Assembly: GCF_005144415.1 (NCBI RefSeq)
Contig: NZ_SWJE01000015.1
Coordinates: forward strand, 62,001 to 126,000
Reading direction: 5' to 3'
Origin: Trinickia terrae
GTDB taxonomy: Bacteria > Pseudomonadota > Gammaproteobacteria > Burkholderiales > Burkholderiaceae
DNA: 64,000 nt
Made by a program: the position numbers and the translations under genes. Positions 8,890 through 19,821 of this stretch are shown one piece after another (position 1 is the first letter of the stretch; each line of letters begins with the position of its first letter). The notes beneath the pieces were generated by a model that saw nothing but the letters and a program-made list of their open reading frames with translations, made no database searches and had not been told where the DNA came from.

Positions 8890-9084
8890 CGATGAGTTTT
8901 CCGTTTCGTGGAGGGGCGCGCCGGCCCGCGGCGCGTTTGGGACGAGCGGTACTGCGATGATGAAAGCGGTTTTAGTGTAAGCGATTGGGCATGTTTGCGG
9001 CGCGTTCGTGCGGGTTGTCCCCGGGGCGTCGAGCAAGCGGTGTTCCCGAGCGCGGGCGGGTGCTGCCTACCCGCCCTGCGCGCC

Positions 9085-9573
9085 TCAATGATCGTGAGGA
9101 TGCTTGTGGATCGGATCGACCCAGTACACGGTCTCGGGCGTTTCCACGGCGTCGATGTCGAGGTTCACGACGACCGCTTCGTTGTCGCTGCGCACGACCA
9201 CGCATTCGAGCGGCTCGTCGGTGCTCGCGTTGATCTCCTGATGCGGCACGTAGGGCGGCACGAAGATGAAGTCGCCGGGCCCGGCTTCCGCGGTGAACTC
9301 GAGGTGCTCACCCCAGCGCATGCGCGCGTGTCCGCGCACGACGTAGATCACGCTTTCCAGCGCGCCATGGTGATGCGCGCCCGTCTTCGCATTGGGGTGA
9401 ATCGTGACCGTGCCGGCCCAGATCTTCTGCGCGCCCACGCGCGCCGCGTTGATGGCCGCCGCGCGGTTCATGCCCGGCGTTTGCGCGGTGCTGGCATCGA
9501 GCTGGTCGCCGCGGATCACCTTCACGCCGTGCTCTCGCCAATCCACGGGGGCGTGCTCGGATTGATCGCTCAT
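9085..9573 (-). CDS. Cupin-domain protein
   Basis: A 162-residue soluble protein with one cupin barrel. Motif 1 reads GAHHHGALESVIYVVRGHARMRWG and motif 2 PGDFIFVPPYVPHQEIN, giving a typical His/His/Glu/His metal site. It has a near-perfect ribosome site (AGGAGACATC before ATG). The C-terminus is acidic and ends in a His-rich tail (HKHPHDH) that could also bind metal. Small single-domain cupins include isomerases, dioxygenases and sensor-like proteins, so a reaction cannot be given. It is transcribed away from the fusA terminator, toward the peptide importer, but about 195 bp separate them. Confidence 0.9.
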   Translation of the reverse strand: MSDQSEHAPVDWREHGVKVIRGDQLDASTAQTPGMNRAAAINAARVGAQKIWAGTVTIHPNAKTGAHHHGALESVIYVVRGHARMRWGEHLEFTAEAGPGDFIFVPPYVPHQEINASTDEPLECVVVRSDNEAVVVNLDIDAVETPETVYWVDPIHKHPHDH

Positions 9574-9600
9574 GATGTCTCCTGGTTTCGGTTTCGATCG

Positions 9601-9640
9601 AAGAAAAAGCCCGCCTCAAGCAGGGCTCGGGGCGGGCTCG
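9601..9640 (-). terminator. Rho-independent terminator after fusA
   Basis: On the minus strand an AGCCCGCC / GGCGGGCT stem is followed by TTTTTCTT. It sits downstream of the long inverted repeat that follows fusA and upstream of the cupin start. Confidence 0.85.
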
Positions 9641-9656
9641 ACCGACGGTTGCACTC

Positions 9657-9692
9657 GCGGGACGGCTTGCTTTCACGAGCAAGCCGTCCCGC
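9657..9692. repeat. Perfect 15-bp inverted repeat 3' of fusA
   Basis: Arms GCGGGACGGCTTGCT and its exact complement are separated by a 6-nt loop (TTCACG). It starts 13 bp after the fusA stop and precedes the terminator with the T-run, so the fusA mRNA ends in two hairpins in series. The first lacks a U tract and could protect the 3' end. Confidence 0.85.
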
Positions 9693-9704
9693 GTCAAGCG
9701 ACGC

Positions 9705-11816
<2,112 letters not shown>

Positions 11817-12020
11817 GTGAGCCTCCTTGGAGTTGGGCGCCGCGGATGAACCGGCCGGCCGGCGGTGCCGGACCGCGCCATGCGAAGCGATCTGCGGCGC
11901 ATGCGGTGAGACTACAAGAATAGCGCTTGGCGAATGCTTTTGCAGGATTCTTGCCAGTGGCGGGAGAGGGCGGCGGGGCGGGGGAGAGCGGGAGGCGCGC
12001 CGCGCGTGGGAACGTTTTCT

Positions 12021-12108
12021 GCGGCCGGCGTTTCCGGCGGCCGGCGCTCCGGCGGCCGGCGCTCCGGCGGCCGGCATTCCCGGTGGCCGGCATTCCCGGT
12101 GGCCGGCA
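12021..12108. repeat. 15/16-bp GC-rich tandem repeat
   Basis: Five to six copies of a unit like GGCGGCCGGCGCTCC; the last copies are a 16-bp variant, GGTGGCCGGCATTCCC. Every unit contains the palindrome GGCCGGC. The array lies between the DUF192 terminator and the fusA promoter region. Confidence 0.85.
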
Positions 12109-12109
12109 C

Positions 12110-12139
12110 AAAAAAAGCCGGCGCGCAACGCGGCCGGCT
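12110..12139 (-). terminator. Terminator of the DUF192 gene
   Basis: On the minus strand a stem of about 10 bp (AGCCGGCCGCG against CGCGCCGGCT, one bulged base, 3-nt loop) runs into TTTTTTT. It lies 25 bp after the DUF192 stop codon. Confidence 0.88.
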
Positions 12140-12163
12140 TCCTTCGATATCGGGTGCGCCGCT

Positions 12164-12649
12164 TCAGCGCGGCTGTGGTAAGCCCGTGATCTTCATGCCG
12201 GGCTTGACGCCCTTCGACGCAAACCAGCCCTTGCTCATTTCCAGCGCGTAGACGCCGTTGTTTGCCGGGCAGTGGTTGTTGGTGGTCTCGGCCTGCATCT
12301 CGTCGATATCGGTGATCGTGCCGTCGGCGCGCATGAACGCGATCGACAGCGGGATCAGCGTGTTCTTCATCCAGAAGCAGTGCACGGCGTTCTCGTCGAA
12401 CGCGAACAGCATCCCTTCGTTGGGCTCGAGCTTCGTGCGATACATGAGGCCCTGCTCGCGGTCGGTATCGTTCGCGGCCACGGCGGCGTCGATCGCGTAC
12501 ATGCCGATCGAGAGCTTCACGCGCGGGAAGTCGCCCGGCTGCTTGGCGCCAGGAGGCATTTGCTGCGCAAACGCGGTGCTCGACGCTGCGAGCGACAGCG
12601 CGGCGGCCAAGGTAAAGCGCGCCATCAACGAGCTCAGGGGAAATCGCAC
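12164..12649 (-). CDS. Exported DUF192 protein
   Basis: A 161-residue protein of the DUF192 family (small periplasmic beta proteins of unknown biochemical role). The N-terminus is a Sec signal ending STAFAQQ (about 30 residues). The diagnostic core is [17 protein letters not shown], then [26 protein letters not shown], the latter containing the invariant WMKNT motif. Start is GTG, with AAGGAG just upstream; an ATG five bases away is in another frame. It is monocistronic: own terminator downstream and an own upstream spacer containing the terminator of the next gene. Confidence 0.9.
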   Translation of the reverse strand: MRFPLSSLMARFTLAAALSLAASSTAFAQQMPPGAKQPGDFPRVKLSIGMYAIDAAVAANDTDREQGLMYRTKLEPNEGMLFAFDENAVHCFWMKNTLIPLSIAFMRADGTITDIDEMQAETTNNHCPANNGVYALEMSKGWFASKGVKPGMKITGLPQPR

Positions 12650-12708
12650 GACATGACTCCTTGCATATTGGAACCTGCGAATGTTACGCGAACGGTCGGG
12701 GATCCAAC

Positions 12709-12747
12709 AAAAGAAAAAGGCAGATCGCCTCGCGGTGATCTGCCTTT
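12709..12747 (-). terminator. Terminator of the small Ala/Lys-rich gene
   Basis: Stem AAAGGCAGATC / GATCTGCCTTT, extended inward by a wobble pair, followed on the minus strand by TTTTTCTTTTG. It lies about 57 bp after the stop of the 63-residue gene. Confidence 0.9.
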
Positions 12748-12803
12748 CAACGCCGTAAAGAACGGCAGGACTGCTGGTTCTTGACTGCGTTGTTACGACA
12801 AAC

Positions 12804-12995
12804 TTACTCCGAAGCTGCCGAAGCGGCTTCTGCCTTCTTTGCAGCCTTCTTGTGCGCCTTCTTGTGCGTTGCCTTCTTAGCCGGTGCCGAAGCAGCAGCC
12901 GGAGCAGCAGCGGAAGCAGCAGCCGGAGCCGAAGCTTGTGCGAAAGCAGCCGTTGCGAAGAGGCCAGCGACCAGAGCGGCGATCAGTTTGTTCAT
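12804..12995 (-). CDS. Small exported Ala/Lys/His-rich protein
   Basis: A 63-residue protein: Lys-initiated signal peptide MNKLIAALVAGLFATAAFAQ, then an Ala/Pro/Ser run and a basic stretch KKATHKKAHKKAAKKAE before an acidic-neutral end. Composition recalls the acid-shock/Asr type and other tiny periplasmic Lys/Ala proteins, but there is no conserved domain to name. A terminator downstream and a long upstream region argue that it is a genuine, probably strongly transcribed gene. Function unknown. Confidence 0.8.
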   Translation of the reverse strand: MNKLIAALVAGLFATAAFAQASAPAAASAAAPAAASAPAKKATHKKAHKKAAKKAEAASAASE

Positions 12996-13405
12996 TTTGT
13001 AAATCCTCAGCTTTAGTTAATTAACCAAATGACCCGGTTATTGAGTCAAGTCGGTAAACGCGCCATCCACCTTTCGGTTGACAGCCGCATCGAGCAAATT
13101 TGCTGACGCGTCTGCGAGCTGTGGGACCGCCTGTTCACACCGCCGTAACGGCTGGGACAAGCGACCTTGAGGCTAATGCCGGATAGCTTCGGCGGCATCT
13201 GCGTCGAATAACGCGGGACTTTGCGAGTCGGTTGACGAGAATTTTTACGAATTCTTATTCGATATAGTGGGAAGCGCCGAGCCCCAGGCAATAGGTGCAT
13301 CCGCAACCATTTTGAGAAAACTGGTGGGGTGGGGAAAAGACTTTCCGCACAACGGGTTAGGCTGGTCGATGGCGCTGCCGCCACGCGTGGAACATCCGTG
13401 AAACA
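12996..13405. other. Intergenic region between rluE and the small exported gene
   Basis: About 410 bp. It includes an AT-rich patch near 13240-13265 (AATTTTTACGAATTC and GATATAG) and another just upstream of the small gene (TTAGTTAATTAACC), both plausible promoter locations. No gene or RNA was recognised; a possible minus-strand reading frame across it has no ribosome site or domain. Confidence 0.5.
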
Positions 13406-13975
13406 TCAAGCGAGGCCGTCCCACGGCGAGTGCGGCGGCAGCGCGGTGGTTTGACCTGGCGCAAGGCCGAGCGCGAAGATGTCCAGCGCGCCGATGCCGA
13501 CGCGGACGAGCCGAAGCGTCGGAAAGCCGACCGCCGCAGTCATGCGCCGCACCTGGCGGTTCTTGCCTTCGGTGATCGCGAGCTCGATCCACGTCGTCGG
13601 GATCGCCGCGCGATAGCGGATCGGCGGGTTGCGCGCCCAGAGCGTCGCGGGCGGCTCGGCGAACCCGGCACGGCAGGGACGCGTCACGTAATCGCCGAGA
13701 TCGACGCCGCGCGCGAGCGCCTCGAGCACATCGCCGCCGGGTGCGCCTTCCACTTGTGCCCAATAACGTTTGACAAGTTTGTGACGCGGCTCGGCAATGC
13801 GCGCCTGCAAGGCGCCGTCGTCGGTCAGGAGCAGAAGGCCTTCGCTGTCGGCGTCGAGCCGTCCCGCAGGATAAACGTCCGGCGTCTGAACCCAGTCCGC
13901 GAGCGACGCGCGCGTGTCATGCGCCGAGAACTGGCAGATCGTGCCGAAGGGTTTGTTGAGAGCGATCAGGCGCAT
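13406..13975 (-). CDS. rluE: Pseudouridine synthase, RluE type
   Basis: A 189-residue RsuA/RluB/RluE-family enzyme that isomerises uridine to pseudouridine in rRNA; RluE acts on 23S U2457 in E. coli. The catalytic aspartate is in AGRLDADSEGLLLLT (about residue 41), and LVKRYWAQVEG and GKNRQVRRMTAAVGFPTLRL match family motifs II and III. There is no N-terminal S4 domain, the feature that separates RluE from RsuA/RluB. It is divergent from icd. Confidence 0.9.
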   Translation of the reverse strand: MRLIALNKPFGTICQFSAHDTRASLADWVQTPDVYPAGRLDADSEGLLLLTDDGALQARIAEPRHKLVKRYWAQVEGAPGGDVLEALARGVDLGDYVTRPCRAGFAEPPATLWARNPPIRYRAAIPTTWIELAITEGKNRQVRRMTAAVGFPTLRLVRVGIGALDIFALGLAPGQTTALPPHSPWDGLA

Positions 13976-14299
13976 TCAGGAATTTCCGCAAACGTAAAGC
14001 TCTCCGGCGCCGGCCTGCTTCCGGGCGCTTGCGGGGCAGGGTGGCGTCTATGGCGAATGGCGGGATATTAATGCATAATACGGAACGCCTGGTCTTATGT
14101 CTTATATAAGACTTAAAGAGGCTGTTCTTTTCCGCGCGCGGAGCGCGGTTGTCCGGCCGGCGCATCCCGCAGCAACGGCGTGGGCTAAAATAGCAGTCTG
14201 GCCGCTCATGGGCGTCCGGCGCTGCGAGCAATGAGATAAAGCCCGGTTCCGCAGTCCCCACCTGCTCCCTACACCAGCTATCCAATACTGGAGTCGATC
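13976..14299. other. rluE-icd divergent control region
   Basis: About 320 bp with promoters in both directions. It has AT-rich segments near 14068-14085 (ATATTAATGCATAATACGG), a perfect palindrome at 14099-14112 and a further AT-rich box GCTAAAATAG near 14183, a possible -10. No small gene seen. Confidence 0.5.
14099..14112. promoter_or_regulatory. 14-bp palindrome GTCTTATATAAGAC upstream of icd
   Basis: A perfect 7+7 inverted repeat centred on TATA, about 190 bp before the icd start and 125 bp before rluE, preceded by a partial direct copy GTCTTATG. Its size and symmetry suit a dimeric regulator such as a GntR-family protein. The regulator is not identified here. Confidence 0.55.
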
Positions 14300-15559
<1,260 letters not shown>

Positions 15560-15595
15560 GCGTCGGCTCCCTCGGAGCCTTCGGCGCTGAAAAGA

Positions 15596-15636
15596 AAACC
15601 CCGGCGGGGCCGATAGGCCTGCCGGGGTTTTTCTTT
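15596..15636 (+). terminator. icd terminator
   Basis: Stem AAACCCCGGC / GCCGGGGTTT with a 15-nt loop and TTTTTCTTT tail, about 36 bp after the icd stop. The A-rich left side makes it weakly usable from the other strand for the GH31 gene as well. Confidence 0.92.
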
Positions 15637-15675
15637 GCCGAGAGGCTGCAGCCGCGGATTCGCGGCTTGCTCACG

Positions 15676-18099
15676 TCACGTTTTCTTCGTGTCGAGATCG
15701 ATGACGAGCTTGCGCCACCCGCCCGCTTGCTCCTCGCCGGCGAGGCTTCCCGTCTTGACCGAGACGCGCCGCGATTCCCCTGCCGGCACGAAGATCTCCA
15801 CTATTGACTGGGTTCGCGGCATGCTGCCCGCGCGTTCGACGCAGATCGCCAGCGTTCCGGCCTCGCCTTGCGCCGATACCAGCCATTCGCCGAATTCGCC
15901 GCGGCGCCACGCTTCCGACTCACCGTCGTCTTCGACGCAGCGGCCCGCTACTCGCGCATCGCCGCGCGACGGCACGACCATGAACGCGCGCCGATCACCA
16001 CGCTGGTCGAAATGCTGCTCGGCGACGTTCAGCGGAATCACGCTGCCTTCGCGAATCAGCATCACCGGCTGGTCCCACGGGGCGGGAAGCGTGACGCTCC
16101 GGCCGCCTTCGAACGCTTCGCCGCTCCAATAGCAGACCCAGTTCGCACCGGCCGGCAGATAGACTTGCCGCTGCGTCTGCTCCGGCTCGACGACGGGCGC
16201 CGCCAGCAGCGACGCGCCGATCATCATGTCGTCGCTTTCCGCGTAGCAGCCCGGATCATCGGGAAACTCGGCGAACGCCGGGCGCAGCACCGGCTCGTAG
16301 CGCATCGTCGAATCCCAGAGCAACTGGTAGAGATAGGGAATCAGGCGGTAGCGCAGCTTGAGCAGCGACGACACGCATTGCGTGAGATGCGGATGCATCC
16401 ACGGCTCGTTGACGGTGCCGTCGTCGTTCCACGAGTGGATCGAGAAGCGCGGCATCCAGACGCCGAACTGCACCCAGCGGATGAAGAGTTCCGGCTCCGG
16501 CGCGGGCCCGGAGAAGCCGCCGATGTCGTGGCCGATGTTGGATACGCCCGAGAGTGCGAGCCCCAGTCCCATCTTCAGGTTGTAGCGCAGCGTTTCCCAC
16601 GAGGTGGAGTTGTCGCCGGACCACGTCTGCACGTAGCGGTGCATGCCGACGGCGCCCGAGCGCGACACGAGGAACGGGCGCTTCTCGGGCGCATGCGCGC
16701 GCTGGGCGTCGCGTGACGCGCGCATCATCAGGAGCGTCTGCAGCACCTTGGTCTCGCGCGCAGGGTAGGGCTGGCCGAAGCCGTGTGCGAGCGCATCCGG
16801 CGACCAGATCTCGAACTCGTTGTTGTCGTTCCAAGTCGAGGCGATGCCGTAGCGCAGCAGCGCATCGGTTACGTGGGCTTTCCACCAGTCGACGGCGGCC
16901 GGATTCGTGAAGTCCAGATACGCGCCGATCTCGTCCCAGAACTGCACCCATGCCGGTTCGCCATCGCGTGAGCGGATCAGGAGGCCATCGCGCGCGGCCT
17001 GCTCGAATTCCGGATGGTCGCGCAAGAGGCATGGCTTGATGTTGGCGCAGAGCTTCACGCCATGCTCGAGGTAGCCCTGCACGAAGCCGTCGACATCGGG
17101 AAACTTGTCGCGATTCCAGTTGAACACGTAGCGCTTCGGGCCGATCGACGTGTAGCCCGACGACAAATGGAACGAGTCGCAGAGGATGTCGTGCTCGCGG
17201 CAGCGCTCGATGAACTCGCCCATGCGGCGCTGCGCGTCGGGGGCGTCGGTGTAGCTCATCGTCGAGCCCGAGTAGCCGAGGCCCCACTTCGGCATCAGCG
17301 CGGGCCGGCCGGTCAGCCACGTGAAGCGCTTGACCGCCGCGAGCGGCGTGGCGGGCGACGCGATGAAGTAGTAGTCGAGGTCGCCGTGATCGGCCACGAA
17401 GTGCCGGTAGTGGCCGTGATAGTTGTCGAGCTCGCGGCCCATGTCGAACGTGCAGTCGGCGAGTGTGTCGTAGAAGAGGCCGTAGCCGAGTTGCGCGTCC
17501 TTCCGCCACGTCAGGTAGAACGGGATGTGCTTGTAGAGCGGATCGGTCGTTTTCGCGCTGTAGCCCATCGCGTCGACGTTGACCATGCGGTAGCTTTGGT
17601 TCGCGCGGTCGAGCGAGCCGGCGCGCTCGCCGAGGCCCAGGTACATCTCGCCCGGCATCCTGTGCACGTAGTGATAAACGCGCTCATCCCACCAGCCGAA
17701 GTTGTAGGCTTGCGTCGCGCGGTCCTGCAGCACGGCGCGCCATTCGTCGCCGTGACGGATTTCCCACGCGCAATAGCCGCCCGCGAGCATGATCGTGAGC
17801 CGCACCTGCTGCGTCTCGATGCGAAGCTGCGCAGGCGTCGCGTCGAGCTTGAACGTCGGCCGCGTGAAGCCGCTCGTGTCGAGCCGGTCGCGTCCTTCGA
17901 GGGCGACGTCGTCGAGCCCCGGCGCGATCGCCCAGGTGCGCGGACCGCGCGCAACGCCTTCCGGCAGCACGCGCACGCGGACGATGTCTTCCTCGAGCAC
18001 GAACACGTCGATGGTTGCGCGTTGCGTGCTCGTGAGAAGCAGATGATTTCCTTCGTTCGCCGCCAACGCGAAGGACGGCGGATGCAATAACGACGTCAT
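15676..18099 (-). CDS. Glycoside hydrolase family 31 enzyme
   Basis: An 807-residue GH31 protein without a signal peptide, so cytoplasmic. N-terminal beta-sandwich (about 1-250), catalytic TIM barrel, then C-terminal beta domains. The probable nucleophile Asp is in STWNDNNEFEIW and the acid/base Asp in QTWSGDNSTSW; LMPKWGLGYSGSTMSY and the late HDIGGFSG are also family landmarks. GH31 cleaves terminal alpha-linked residues (glucose, xylose, galactose, sulfoquinovose and others), retaining configuration. It lies 46 bp downstream of an MFS hexuronate-type carrier in one operon, which suggests an intracellular glycoside, possibly acidic. Precise specificity cannot be read from sequence. Confidence 0.92.
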   Translation of the reverse strand: MTSLLHPPSFALAANEGNHLLLTSTQRATIDVFVLEEDIVRVRVLPEGVARGPRTWAIAPGLDDVALEGRDRLDTSGFTRPTFKLDATPAQLRIETQQVRLTIMLAGGYCAWEIRHGDEWRAVLQDRATQAYNFGWWDERVYHYVHRMPGEMYLGLGERAGSLDRANQSYRMVNVDAMGYSAKTTDPLYKHIPFYLTWRKDAQLGYGLFYDTLADCTFDMGRELDNYHGHYRHFVADHGDLDYYFIASPATPLAAVKRFTWLTGRPALMPKWGLGYSGSTMSYTDAPDAQRRMGEFIERCREHDILCDSFHLSSGYTSIGPKRYVFNWNRDKFPDVDGFVQGYLEHGVKLCANIKPCLLRDHPEFEQAARDGLLIRSRDGEPAWVQFWDEIGAYLDFTNPAAVDWWKAHVTDALLRYGIASTWNDNNEFEIWSPDALAHGFGQPYPARETKVLQTLLMMRASRDAQRAHAPEKRPFLVSRSGAVGMHRYVQTWSGDNSTSWETLRYNLKMGLGLALSGVSNIGHDIGGFSGPAPEPELFIRWVQFGVWMPRFSIHSWNDDGTVNEPWMHPHLTQCVSSLLKLRYRLIPYLYQLLWDSTMRYEPVLRPAFAEFPDDPGCYAESDDMMIGASLLAAPVVEPEQTQRQVYLPAGANWVCYWSGEAFEGGRSVTLPAPWDQPVMLIREGSVIPLNVAEQHFDQRGDRRAFMVVPSRGDARVAGRCVEDDGESEAWRRGEFGEWLVSAQGEAGTLAICVERAGSMPRTQSIVEIFVPAGESRRVSVKTGSLAGEEQAGGWRKLVIDLDTKKT

Positions 18100-18145
18100 T
18101 GAACTTCCTTGTTGATTCGAAAGCGCTATCGGGGGGGAGCCGGCC

Positions 18146-19414
18146 CTAAGCGTGCGCCAGCGCGCGTTCCTGTCTCGTTTGGCCGCGTATCAGCCATATG
18201 AGCAAGGCGGCGCCGATCAGGTCGAACGCGCCGAGACAGGCGAACAGCGGCCCGTACCCGACCGTGTCGGCCAGCGCGCCGACCATCAGCGAAAAGCCGA
18301 GGCCGCCGATCCACGCCGCCATGCCGGCGAAGCCGCTCGCCGTACCGACTTCGCCGGGATCGAAGACGTCGGCCGACAGCGTGTTCACGAGCGTGGAGAT
18401 CATCTGGTGCGCGAAGCCGCCGACGCAAAAGAGCGCGATGGCCTGATACGGCGACGCGACGAGGCCGATGCAGGCAGGGCCGATCATCATGAACGCGCCG
18501 AGCACCACGCCGGCCACGCGCGACCAGAGAAGCGGCATGCGGAAATACTTCATCAGGAACGGCGACAGATAGCCGCCCAGTATGCCGCCCAAGTCCGCGG
18601 CCAGGAACGGCAGCCACGCGAAGATCGCGATCTGCTTCAAATCCATGTGGCGGCCGGTGGCGAGATAGAGCGGGATCCAGAAGCTGAAGGTCTGCCACGC
18701 GGGCTCGGCGAAGAAGCGCGGCAGCGCGATCGCCCAGAAACGGCGCGACGCGATCACTTCGCGCACGCGTCGTTTGCCGCTCGCGGGGGCAAGCTTCTGG
18801 CCGTCGAGAATCAGCGCGCGTTCGCGCTCGCCGATGCGCGGGTGGGCCGACGGCTTGCGATAGAGCGCGTACCACGCCGCGGCCCAGACGAAGCCGATCG
18901 CGCCAGTCACCATGAATGCGGCCTGCCAGCCGAAGCGCAGCGACAGGAAGATCACGACCGGCGGGGCGAGCACGGCGCCGAGCGAGGTGCCGGCGTTGAA
19001 GTAGCCGACCGCGACCGACTTCTGGCGGTCGGGAAACCACTCGGCGACAGCCTTCATCCCCGACGGGATGGCCGCGGCTTCGAAGAGGCCAAGAAAGCCG
19101 CGCACGAGGCCGAGCGAGAGCCATCCGCTCGCGAAGCCGTGCATGACGCCCGCTGCCGACCAGAGCGCCGCGAACAGCGCGAAGCCGAGCCGCAAGCCGA
19201 GCAGGTCGACGATGATGCCGCACACGGGCTGCATGACCGTGTAGCCGATCTGGAAGGCCGCGACGATATACGAGTACTGCTGGGTGGTGAAGCTGAGTTC
19301 GTGCTTCAGTTCGGGCGCGAGCACCGAGAGTGAGTTGCGCGCGAGGTAGTTCATGATCGTGCCGACGCAGACGAGGGCGATGATCCACCAGCGCAAGCCT
19401 TTGACCGTTTTCAA
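18146..19414 (-). CDS. MFS transporter, hexuronate/anion:cation symporter (ExuT-like) type
   Basis: A 422-residue 12-helix major facilitator protein. Early residues GLRWWIIALVCVGTIMNYLARNSLSVLAPEL and the loop EAAAIPSGMKAVAEWFP are hallmarks of the ACS subfamily that carries galacturonate, glucuronate, glucarate and similar sugar acids with protons. The start appears to be TTG, supported by AGGAGA five bases upstream; no in-frame ATG lies nearby. It is the first gene of an MFS-GH31 pair, divergent from the porin-uronate dehydrogenase pair, so uptake of a uronic acid or uronide is the best reading. Confidence 0.9.
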   Translation of the reverse strand: MKTVKGLRWWIIALVCVGTIMNYLARNSLSVLAPELKHELSFTTQQYSYIVAAFQIGYTVMQPVCGIIVDLLGLRLGFALFAALWSAAGVMHGFASGWLSLGLVRGFLGLFEAAAIPSGMKAVAEWFPDRQKSVAVGYFNAGTSLGAVLAPPVVIFLSLRFGWQAAFMVTGAIGFVWAAAWYALYRKPSAHPRIGERERALILDGQKLAPASGKRRVREVIASRRFWAIALPRFFAEPAWQTFSFWIPLYLATGRHMDLKQIAIFAWLPFLAADLGGILGGYLSPFLMKYFRMPLLWSRVAGVVLGAFMMIGPACIGLVASPYQAIALFCVGGFAHQMISTLVNTLSADVFDPGEVGTASGFAGMAAWIGGLGFSLMVGALADTVGYGPLFACLGAFDLIGAALLIWLIRGQTRQERALAHA

Positions 19415-19504
19415 GCCTGTCTCCTATGTTTGGGGTGCGGCAATGTTCCGCTTGCCGTTGGCCCCTTATTTTGCGCAAGTCATGCGATGACCGATGTCGT
19501 TGCG

Positions 19505-19565
19505 TTCGAAAATGCTATGTTCGCGAGCGCATGCTGTCAAGCGCTGATGTTCGAACGAATTCGAA
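19505..19565. repeat. Three TTCGAA boxes
   Basis: TTCGAA occurs at 19505, 19550 and 19560; the last two are one helical turn apart (TTCGAACGAATTCGAA). They lie 90-150 bp upstream of the MFS start, where a repressor or activator of the sugar-acid operons could bind. Binding is inference. Confidence 0.4.
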
Positions 19566-19675
19566 AAGGCTTGCTTGGTTTTCGGCGAGTCAACCGCCTT
19601 ATTTAGCGGTTATTTCATTGAAGTACGCGCGGAATACGTTCCGTTCGGGTTGTGCGGAAGCCGCTGACGCCAGGC

Positions 19676-19704
19676 TTGACGATGCTCGTTTGCGAACATA
19701 GTAT
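19676..19704 (+). promoter_or_regulatory. sigma70-type promoter of the porin gene
   Basis: TTGACG, 17-bp spacer, TAGTAT. The predicted start of transcription is near 19711, leaving a leader of about 110 nt. It overlaps a GCGAACA motif, so an operator there would directly block the polymerase. Confidence 0.6.
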
Positions 19705-19821
19705 GGTTTCGCATTTTCCATATCAGTCATCAGACAACTTGACGCCGGCATGCCGGGCGGCCGCGCTTTCCGCGCGTTCGGCCGCGCATGAACGACGCCG
19801 TGGACAACAGGAAGAGACAGG

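Larger units (their letters stand above)
11817..12163. other. fusA upstream region with GC-rich repeats
   Basis: About 350 bp holding, from fusA outward, the fusA leader, a less GC-rich stretch (11910-11950) where its promoter probably lies, a 15/16-bp tandem repeat and the terminator of the DUF192 gene. No additional gene was supported; the translation through the repeat (PAAGAP-like) is a by-product. Confidence 0.6.
19415..19821. other. Divergent control region, MFS/GH31 and porin/udh operons
   Basis: A 407-bp regulatory spacer. It has three TTCGAA boxes nearer the MFS side and a strong sigma70-like promoter for the porin. Partial repeats such as TGTTCGCGAGCGCA and TTTGCGAACATAG suggest further operator half-sites (GCGAACA). 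No gene seen. Confidence 0.65.

Noticed and set aside
12021-12108. CRISPR array
   Set aside because: Units are contiguous 15/16-bp repeats with no unique spacers and no cas genes in the window.
11817-12128. N-terminal extension of EF-G containing PAAGAP-type repeats
   Set aside because: It translates the GC repeat and a terminator; the GTG start has an ideal ribosome site and gives a normal-length EF-G.
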